Positions 54,916 through 64,000 of a stretch of DNA of 64,000 nucleotides are shown piece after piece (within the stretch, counting starts at the first letter, position 1; each line of letters opens with the position of its first letter). The translations under genes and the position numbers were made by a program. The DNA is from Salvia splendens. Taxonomy: Eukaryota; Streptophyta; Magnoliopsida; Lamiales; Lamiaceae. Where the stretch lies: positions 806,001-870,000 of the forward strand of contig NC_056040.1 in assembly GCF_004379255.2 (NCBI RefSeq), given 5' to 3'. The notes under the pieces were generated by a model. It was not told where the DNA came from. It made no database searches and was given only the letters and a program-made list of their open reading frames with translations.

Positions 54916-55126
54916 ATATATATAGACAAAATAATGTGCAATATTTAGATGTGTGATGCTCAAATCAGATGTAGATCTATATTTGATTTATGAGCATCCA
55001 TTTAACTATAATCAATAATTTCACGCTAGTATTTGAATGTTTAAAGTAACGCGTCTATTAAAATTTTAGTGTCAATTAATTATCAATTTTAGTAATTTTA
55101 ATTTTTTTAAATAATCAAATTTTGTA

Positions 55127-55329
55127 CTCTCTCCGTCCCATTAAAGAGACTCACTTTCTTTTTTAAGTTTGTTTCATTCAATGTGACGCATTACTAAAAA
55201 TGGTAACACATTTTATCTCTACTTTATTCCCCTCTCTTACTTTACTCTCCTCACTTAACATACAAAATAAAGTTTCATAAAATCTCATGCCGTCCAAGGA
55301 AGGGGTCATCTTCCTTGGGACGGAGGGAA
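55127..55329. mobile_element. Stowaway-like MITE
   Basis: 'ctctctccgtcccattaaagaga' and 'cttgggacggaggga' ends, TA on both sides. Confidence 0.7.
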
Positions 55330-58300
55330 TACTATATTTTATCACCAATTTTAGTAATATATTGAAAAAACCATAAAACTACTAGGTGGATTTACATTGA
55401 ACTAACCATTATTAGTAATTACAATAATTATTCTATTTTGAAAAGGCAATATTCGGTATAGCTCAACCTTACATCATACATTATTTAATTTATTAACAAA
55501 ATAAAAACAGAGAGGAATTCAGAATCATGAACAGTGACACATCAAAAATGCCCTTGGCTGTTTTCGACTCAAAACTTTTCATTGGGGCCAAATTCCAAAC
55601 AATAAAATTTAAAAAAACAATAAAAACTTTTAAAACCAACAAAATTTATAGAGGGAGAGAGAAATTGCAAACTGCAGTGACGCCCACATGAATACGATGC
55701 ACACGCTTTCCGGAGTGGGAAATAGTCACATGCCTCCACTCTGACTTTTAGCAATTTGAGAACAAAAATCACACGAATCTTTCCATTAATGGAAAAGAAA
55801 TTGCCAACCAAACCCCTCACACGTTTCCTTTTCTTGTTACTATTATTTTAACCCTCAATACTAGTAGTATATAGTTATTATTCAATCATGGCATCATTTT
55901 TTTCTTTTTTTAAATTTCTTTGTCTTTTGGGCAACAACCCCACATCATTTCCAACAACACTATTTTTTATTTAGTTTGGTGAAAATAGAAAAAGTTTTAC
56001 CCTTCCTTGAGCAAAAGGTCCATTTCCAATTTCATGATATAAAATTGGGAGAGTGGACAAAATAATTAGGTCATGCTTGGACACGTGCAATGTGTATATT
56101 CCACTAGATGGAGATCAATTGCGACTTTAGAAAAAATAGAAAAATATTGAATTGAGTTGAACTGGAACTTACTATTACTCACTTTTTTTACTCACTATAT
56201 ATATTAAAAAAAACATCTCTCATTTTTGGTACCGATTCGAGTTAAAATGAGTTTAGTTTTTTATTAGAAAATACATACTAATAGAAGCAAAAAATAAGAC
56301 CACATTGCACACATGAATGATAATTACAAGCCACAAGATCAACAAAAAGATCAAAAAGATCAAATCATTGTTAATGCAGAATAATATATATATGAATAAT
56401 TATTATGAACCGTTTAAAAAGATTAATCTTAAGACTAAATCTTATTATCAACTTCATGAATCAAATTAAAATGACTTATTAGGGTTTTTAATATAAATTA
56501 CACTTAGTAGAAGCAGAAACACGAACATGATGCACACATGAGTTGAAACTATATACGAAACAAAAGATCCAATCATTATCGCACGATAACACAAATGAAA
56601 AATTGTTATTGATCCTTAGTTAATAGTTTTAATTTAATTCCATAATCAATTAAGAAAGGTTACTAAACTAATTTTAGATGAGTAGTTGTGTATGTGGCCA
56701 ATTTGTTTTCCATAATATACATTTTCTCTCTTCATTTTATTTTGGGTAGTGTGTTTTGTTGGGCATTTTTTAAATATATGGAAAGTAGCCCTCAAAGATA
56801 AATACACCTACCAACAATCAACCTTTATTAATCCAAATTTCATAATGCAATGGGCACAAAAATTGAAGGGCTGGTTTTATTAAAATTATGATGTGGATTT
56901 AATTTCAGTTAGAAATAATTAAGAGTATATTTTAATTCTTTCCTTAGTAAAAAAGAAAAAAAAAAAGAGTTGTCTCCTAAGTACAAAACTAAGCTATCTT
57001 TTTGTTAAAAAAAGCTACAAAAAAGTGTAAAGCACATAATACATAGCTTTCCCATGAAATAGGAGCTCTGAAATTAAATCTCTAAAACATTAATATTCTT
57101 CTAATGTTAGTCTATTTGGCCATAAACATTGCTGACTCCTTAATCACTTTTTGTCTCCCTACACTAAAACCACACACATTCCACTTATATATCTTTCATG
57201 TAATTATTTATAACCCATTCTTCAAAATTAGGTTAACTCCCCCTAATTATAATATAATATTGAACTTAAAATAATTGCATTAACCAACTAAAGATTCTTT
57301 GCCAACTATTGCTTCTCTTGTTTGGAAATTAAAATAAAAACATGTTTCTTAATAAGTGTCATATTCAGAAATTTTATACTTATTAGATTTTTCATGCAAT
57401 CATAAGGACAAAAGGAGTGAATATCCAATTTCTCGATATTTTAGCATAAACTGAATTTAAAAAAATATCATCATGTGAAAAATTTGCTCAAACTTAATTA
57501 GTTGTGTCAAGAGGAAGTGCTATAGTTTTAAACAATACCTATATTTGTATATGAGGTAATAATGAAATCATGAGATCTACTCCTTCTAATCACATGAAAA
57601 ATAAATTAAGAAAAAATGAAGATTTTATAATTGAAAAAGCTCACTTTCAAAATGAAGAAACAAAAGGCAAATAAAATCATAAATAATGCAGTGCCCTTTT
57701 TTTATGCTGCTGGCATGTACAAAATAGATGAAATAATTTATTGGTAGTAATAAATACGTCATCACGTCGTTCAATAAACTATGAGTATAAACTAAATTAT
57801 TTTACGAATCTTTATTTTTGGAACCTTACTCTTCTCAAAATAATATCGATCGTTAAATTTATTGAAGTGTTGTAGAAGATAGTAAAATTTTCGTTACTTT
57901 CATAAAATTTGTTTGGTTAAAAGATGAAAAAGGGTCTCGATATTTAGTAGTATTAAATTATTTATTTTAATTGTTTCATTTTAATTGGTTTTGTCAAAAA
58001 TGATAAGCGAATTCTTTATTTTGTCGTAAAGAGTATGAATTAACAATAACTATTCAATATGCTAATATGCATAGTACTATTAATATTTTAATAGTTTACA
58101 TAAATTAACAAACAATATTATTATACACTTAAATATATTACCTACAAAAAACTTTACTTGCGAATCGAGTGTAAAAATTATTTCGTTCATCAAGAAAATA
58201 CTAGTATTATTGATGAACCACATGAATCGGTATAGCATTCAACAATGATTGATTGAAATCAAATCCGACACCATAGTATGGACATAAATATATGACATCT

Positions 58301-58470
58301 ATATATTGCAATATTATATTTAACTTATTTTCAAATTTATGGGTTATGGTTATGACCCTATTATTAATTGATATTTTCAATTAAATTAATAGCATCCCAT
58401 TAAAATATACTAGTAGCTGTTTTTTTCGAGGATCGAGGCATAATGTTTTACCAAATAAAGAATGAAGTAA
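55330..58470. other. Long AT-rich intergenic stretch
   Basis: No gene, RNA, LTR or clear TIR found over about 3.1 kb. A small open frame at 55569-55820 (- strand) has no recognisable feature. Confidence 0.5.
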
Positions 58471-59121
58471 TAGCATCCACTTCCGTGCTCTTGCCAACGA
58501 GCACGGATGTGGGTCCGAACCCACTTTTACTCTCTGCTCTTAGGCAAGAGCACAACCCCCACATCCGTGCTCTTGCGCAAGGACAAGCTCAAGGGTCCCA
58601 TCATTCTATTATTCAATTTAAATAGAAACATTTCCGCAATATTAAAATGCATTAAAATTACCCGGAATAATATTACAAATTATTAAAAAATAAAAAAATT
58701 ACATAATTAAAATCCTAAAAATTGAGATTGAGAGAGTTGTTTGGTATAGTGTCATTTTTTGTGTTTGAAATGAGAGTATTTATAGATGAAAATATGAATT
58801 TTGGGGTAAAAATAATGAAAAAATAAATTAAAAGTGTGGAAAAAATGGGTATATTTTATTAGGAAGTGAGAAAATATTTTTTTTATTAAATCTGAATTTT
58901 TTAGATTTTTTCAATTTTTTTAAAAAAATAATAATAAAAAATGATAAACCAACGGGCCAATCAGAGCATGCCACGTCGACGCCTCGTGCTCTTGCCGTTG
59001 GCACGGACGTGCTCTATGAAGATCAGCGCCCTGCCGTCGGCAAGAGCACAGCGGCGGACAGGGCTTGTCCTTGCCGACGGCAAGAGCACGTCCGTCGGCA
59101 AGGACACCGCTTTGGATGCTC
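58471..59121. mobile_element. GC-ended non-autonomous element, probably PIF/Harbinger-type
   Basis: Left end 'tagcatccacttccgtgctcttgcc' and, inverted from the right, 'gagcatccaaagcggtgtccttgcc' pair imperfectly. Both arms are GC-rich and built from 'ctcttgcc', 'gccgacggcaagagcac' and 'gcacggac' words; the middle (58620-58950) is AT-rich. The GAGCATCC terminus and arm design match the element ending at 22493. No ORF of note. Confidence 0.55.
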
Positions 59122-59370
59122 AAATGGACTAAAAAAGTCATGAGCCATGAGGGCATCACCAACTGGTCTCGCAAGCTCACAACCATTCTTGACATCAAGA
59201 CGAGCTGGCAAGACCGCGTTGCATGGATGTGGTGGGATGGACAAATGCGCGATAGAGGAAAAACAAGCGAGCTAGTTCACCATTTGTTACACCCTTCTCC
59301 TTCAACCATATTGTGCAAGTTCATTCACTTGTGGGATATTCGGATTGACAACAATTTTGTCTAGCTAGTC
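59122..59370. other. GC-richer segment with a 75-codon open frame
   Basis: 'gagggcatcaccaactggtc' and the following 200 bp differ in composition from the AT-rich surroundings. The frame 59141-59364 (+) is open but I recognise nothing in it. It may be one arm of another transposon. Confidence 0.3.
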
Positions 59371-61190
59371 GTATTTTTTTCTAAAATGGGAATGACTCAA
59401 AAGTTGGGGAAAAAAAATAAAGAAATAGCAAATTTTGGTTCTAATACTTTTTTATTGTTTTCTTGAATTTGATCGTTTTATATTATACTATATAAAACTA
59501 AAAGAGACAAAATGCATTACAACATATCAAGATTCAGATTACAAACAACTCAAAAACATGGGCATAAGAGAATTTTCCACAATCAACAAAACAATAATTG
59601 CTTAATATTACCATATCCGTATAATTGAAGTACAAACATAAGTAACAAATTATAAGCATAATTAATAGAAAATATATAAATTTATCTGCAATATATATTT
59701 TGCTATTTTATCCAAGAAAACTGAATTAATTAATCGCGAACCACATAGTGACTTTAGATTTTATTTAATCCTTTTGCTTAAAATATTTGCGACATCTTAT
59801 AAGGATCACCGTTATATATAATCTTACATCAAAGACTTCTTTTGGGATTAAAATCAAGTTGATTTTTGTAAAGTTATAGTAATTGTTTTCATGTTCTTTA
59901 TATAATACGAACATAAATTTAACAGACGTTTTAGTATAACAATGAGACATTATGGTAAGACATTTTTGAGAAGCGTGAATAATGTATATTAATGTGTACC
60001 CTAACTTTTAAATTTAAAATAAAAATGGTATAGGGCTTGTGTTATGATCCGCAAAATCAATTGTGAGAAAAGAATTTGATTCCACTACGTGCTCACCCAC
60101 CCACCATACTAGAGCCAGACAACTTTTGACATTGGGTAAAAATACGAAATGAATATGCATGAAATTAAATTTTAATATCAAATTTAATTGTAACTTGTAT
60201 TTGTGTTATTATCAGATCGATTCAATATCCAATAAGGACATGAGAATTCCACGTTAGGTTGGGTTTGGACCGAGTTCGAATAAGTCATTCATAATTAACA
60301 TTAATTATTTTTATTTCAAATTTTTATTACACCATTTGATTAGATTTAGGATTAATTTTTTATTCTCACTTTTCACGTGGGCTCGTGACACCTTCATTCC
60401 ATTTCCATGCCTTCATCATTATTCCGCAAGTCCACGCACCTTCATTCCTTGCCTTCGCCTCGTATCGTTATCACGTATCATAGAGTTCGCGTCATGTCAA
60501 CACGAAGATCGTTTCACTAGCATATTCATGTCGTATATTGATTTGGCTCGAATTTGAATATAGCATATCAGATTAGTGTTCATATTGAACATTTCTTTAA
60601 CAAAATTGGTTCAGGTTTAATACTATTAATGAATTGGATCAGTATCAAGTCGACCCAATATCCACACAATATGTACCAAAATGCATAAAACTTTCTCCAA
60701 TCTTACCCCAAACACAAAATGCAGTGAAACATGGTATAGGACCGTGCTCCAAAATGCAATGCAATAAGTCCAATATCGGGGTCATGGACTTCAGTCAAAA
60801 TACCAATATACCCTTAATCACTTAATCATTGACGTGACAACACAATAAAACAAGGGGTAGCACGGATAAATTACACGTCATGCAATTGCTTCTATTCCAA
60901 ATGTTCAATAATTCAGCAGCACTTTGAGGGGTGGTTTTCTAGTTATGGGCAGGTAGGTGTCGACCAATAAATATACATATTCTTAATTAAATTTTCGACA
61001 GTCAAGTCAAAAAATAATTAAACCCAATATGGAAACTACATTACTTTCAAGTACTTTGTGACTAATTTAATTAAATTTTCTACCAATACATGAATATATA
61101 TATACCGACATGAATTGAGCCAATAAGGGAGAGAGGGGATTACAGCTAAACCAATAAACTTCATTTTTCATATAAAAAAAATCTTACCCC
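59371..61190. other. AT-rich intergenic stretch
   Basis: No gene or transposon terminus recognised. Confidence 0.45.
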
Positions 61191-61194
61191 CGGC

Positions 61195-61417
61195 CCCACT
61201 ACAAGTATGATATTTCTTTTCGGCCGTTATTTTTCGAATATGATAATAAATAGTTTAAGTAAATAGAAAGTAAAGTAAGAGAGATTAATATAGAAGAGAA
61301 TTGTATCTATATTATTATTCTCTTACTTACTTTACTTTCTCTTCATTCTAACTATTTAATATCATTTTCACAAAACAACGTCTGAAATAAAACGTCTCAC
61401 TTGTAGTGGGATGGAGA
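61195..61417. mobile_element. Small MITE
   Basis: 'cccactacaagt' (about 61195) and 'acttgtagtggga' (about 61404) are inverted; interior is AT-rich with 'tttactttctcttcattc' seen in other MITEs here. TA duplication not clear. Confidence 0.5.
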
Positions 61418-62119
61418 GACTTCTTGTGATCATAAAAAAATGTGCCCCATTGTAGATAATATTAATACCTACATGTTTTAATAAAATTGTTGGTAGTATA
61501 TGAGTGAAGTGGTAGGATATGAGTGAAGTAAGAGTCATGATTTAAATATACTATAAAAGATGAATTATATAGATTCTATTACCATTAAATGGTAAGCGAC
61601 AATTTTTTTGTAAGCAAACCAAATATCATGACAAATTTCTCGTAGACAAATAGAGTATAAATCATTAAATTGCATGCAGTTTGTGAATGTAGTCATGTAG
61701 AAGCCTCCAACACTAAATCAAATCATTAAATCTTAGTATACTAAAGTATATTACAAATTTTTGTTCATTTTTCATTCAAAGTGATACATTTATTTTGGAT
61801 GTCTCAAACAAAGAGACACATTTTAAAAGTACAAAACACTATTCTCTCTATTTTATTTCTTTCTATTTTACATATTAAATAAAACTAAATAAATTTTTAT
61901 GGCGAACAAGAAATGTAGGAGTGTTGTTTTAAATAAGATGGAAGAATTAGTAAAATACTATAGTGATTTGTTTAACTTCCAGTTAATCAAATTCTACATA
62001 TTCATACATGAATCTTTTTATAAAGCATATTAGTACTATATTAAATCACAAACTTAAAAAAGATTCCACCTCGAGAACTACAACTAAAGTTATGCACATA
62101 TATGCGTTCTAGCAAATTA
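61418..62119. other. AT-rich spacer with a decayed MITE
   Basis: Around 61765-61940 a degenerate Stowaway-like piece ('gtctcaaacaaagagacac') is visible. Nothing else. Confidence 0.4.
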
Positions 62120-62321
62120 CTCTCTCTGTCCCATTAGAAATGAAACGTTTTCCTTTTTGGTCTGTCTCATTAAAAATGAAACGTTTCTAAAAATGGAAAC
62201 AATACTCTCTCTACTTTTTCTTCTCTCTTACTTTACTATCTCTTCATTAACTCACAAAATAACACTACATAAAATCTTGTACCGAAAAGCAAATGTTGCA
62301 TATTTAATAAGACGGAGGGAG
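62120..62321. mobile_element. Stowaway-like MITE
   Basis: 'ctctctctgtcccattagaaatg' and 'taagacggagggag' ends, TA on both sides, about 202 bp. Confidence 0.75.
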
Positions 62322-63635
62322 TATGATTTAATCCCTAAATAAATACAAACATAATAACAGTGTTATGTTTTGTTTTGATTGGGGGTGGAGAAGGAGGGGT
62401 AGTGGGGGCAGTTGGTCACATCAGTTGTAGGGGACCGTTTTGTATTTATTGATTAGTGCTCTAACCCAATTATTATAACCTACACTCGCCTTAAAAACTA
62501 ACACTACCACAATTGAGGAGGGCATGCTCAATTACTTTATCTATGAGTCTCACTTCAATCAGCTTTCATTTTAATTTTAGTTAAATTATACTCCTGTGAT
62601 TGATTGATTTCTTTTTGACACACAATTTATTAAGTTAAATAGAGATAATAAAATAGAAGAGATGATAAAATAAAAAAGATAAAGTGAAAGTAAAAATGAA
62701 AATCAATCACTTATATATAGTGGAATAATCAAACAATGGAGATCAATCAATACAGTGGGAAGGATGCAGTATTCTTTACTGAAACTTTAATACTTAGTAT
62801 AAAATAATAAAAAGTAAAATAAAATAAAAATATGTAAAATCACTTAATATTAAAATTATAATAATTTAATTCAAAAAATAAAAATATTCATTATCTAAAA
62901 ACTACAATTGCTAAAGACAAAAAACATCATCTAGATTCCCAATTTTTTTTCTCGAGCAGTTGGATCAGTAAACCGCACCTCCCACCGCAATTCCGGGCAG
63001 TTGCAATGAAGCCGTGAGCGTGTCGTGCTGCAGCGGAAGACTATTTTTGACTCCATTGCTAGTGACTTCAATACTAACTACTCTTTTCGTCTGCCATTAT
63101 TTAATACTAGTTTTCTTTTCGATTCGTCAGCTAATATTTTTCACAATTACTTTTTCTACTTTTAACTAAATTTAAAAGATAAAAAGAGTAGTAAAGGAGT
63201 AAGAAAAATGAATTCCAGCTTGAGCCACACGCGCTAGTAATGCGTTGATGGGTCGCATTACTCTCCCGCTCCACTTCCCACTAACGAACAATGTGAAAAG
63301 GTCAAAGAAGAGGAAAAGTATAAACGGAATTTATCTTCTGTAGTCATGGTGTAATGCACCCGTCTAGCCTGTCGACTTACAATTGCATCAGGCGCGTTGA
63401 TTGGGTCCACTGTTGTTGGAGCAGAATTTGTTAAAACTTCGAGGACTAATAATGTTTAGTTTAATTTCACCGAGGAGATAGGACATAGGAGTACTTAAAA
63501 TAAATGTTAAATTTAAATAATTTAGATGACCAATAAAATGTTAGTAGGATGGTTAAAGCTAATCATTCAGATGGATATAAAATTAAAGACGTTAGTAGGG
63601 AAGCTAATTTATGTTGGAAGCATAATTAGGTACTA
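62322..63635. other. Spacer with a short GC-rich island
   Basis: Mostly AT-rich. A GC-richer island at about 62955-63050 ('accgcacctcccaccgcaat') could be a transposon arm or exon remnant, but I cannot assign it. A half Stowaway end is near 63083. Confidence 0.35.
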
Positions 63636-63890
63636 CTCCATCCATCCGTCCGTCATTAGGAGTCTCATTTCTTGGCGATACGAATTTTAAGAAATTTTAA
63701 GAAAATTAGATAAAAAAAGTTATTGGAATAGAGGTCTCACTTGTATATATTAGTTTTAAATTAAATATGAGAGGAATGAGTTAGTGGAAGGTGTCACCCT
63801 ATTACTATTTATGGTAAAAGTGAACCGGGACTCATATTCGCAGACTGACTAAAATGAAAAAACGGGACTCCTATTCGCGGACAAAGGGAG
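63636..63890. mobile_element. Stowaway-like MITE, same family as 30597 and 36832
   Basis: 'ctccatccatccgtccgtcattagg' and 'gcggacaaagggag' ends, TA on both sides; interior shares 'atattagttttaaat', 'gaatgagttagtggaag' and 'ggtaaaagtgaacc' with the two other copies. Confidence 0.8.
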
Positions 63891-64000
63891 TAATTAATTG
63901 CAGCAAAATATGTGCCGAACGCAATCAATAAATATAAAGTAGAAATGTATTTGGATTCATACCATTGTTCGATAACTATGAGACGAGGAAATTTTAATTC

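Noticed and set aside
54503..54916. 135-aa and 76-aa ORFs with repeated Tyr/Arg/Thr
   Set aside because: Produced by 'ggtatacc' palindromes in the MITE.

Overview
The window is nuclear DNA of a flowering plant. It has GT-AG introns inside recognisable plant genes, AT-rich intergenic DNA, and many plant transposons (Stowaway-like MITEs, PIF/Harbinger, MULE, Ty1/copia, Ty3/gypsy of the Tat type, tRNA-derived SINEs). The gene repertoire fits a eudicot, and an asterid such as a Lamiales species is my guess; that last step is inference. There is no bacterial-type operon, CRISPR array, rRNA or canonical tRNA gene.

Layout. 1-1.0 kb: the 3' end of an unidentified + strand gene behind tandemly duplicated intron/exon boundaries. 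1.6-4.9 kb: two PIF/Harbinger-type elements, one with a decayed Myb/SANT-type ORF, the other with perfect 14-bp TIRs, a TTA target duplication and an array of 75-bp palindromic units. 5.8-8.5 kb: an SR45a/transformer-2-like splicing factor gene broken by a frameshifting deletion and a stop. 9.8-18.8 kb (- strand): a complete 15-coding-exon gene for cytosolic alpha-glucan phosphorylase (846 aa), with a 2.56-kb last intron and a minisatellite in its leader intron. 19.6-22.5 kb: a Harbinger element whose transposase is split by a 1.1-kb insert between 42-bp direct repeats. 24.6-25.4 kb: a second transposase remnant. 25.66-27.37 kb: an intact OCTOPUS-like gene. 29.66-30.38 kb: an ELM2/SANT-type ORF.

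33.5-35.46 kb holds a decayed MULE that abuts the truncated remains of an NPF8-like peptide transporter (35.46-44.63 kb, - strand). The first intron of that transporter holds a SINE, a MITE and a complete young LTR retrotransposon (37168-44476). This retrotransposon is the most unusual object in the window: it has equal-length, apparently identical LTRs and a gag gene, almost all of pol is gone, and about 3 kb of the interior encodes two open ORFs on the strand opposite to gag. 46.0-51.3 kb is a young Ty1/copia Tork-type element with one in-frame stop. 51.6-52.5 kb is a membrane-anchored SAM-methyltransferase gene with one frameshift. 52.6-64 kb is AT-rich intergenic DNA with MITEs, a SINE and a GC-ended Harbinger-like element.

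The host genes do not form a pathway. Two look intact (glucan phosphorylase, OCTOPUS-like), two look broken (SR45a-like, NPF8-like), and two are uncertain (methyltransferase, ELM2 ORF). Exon coordinates were read by eye from splice consensus and frame continuity and may be off by a base where the sequence is repetitive.
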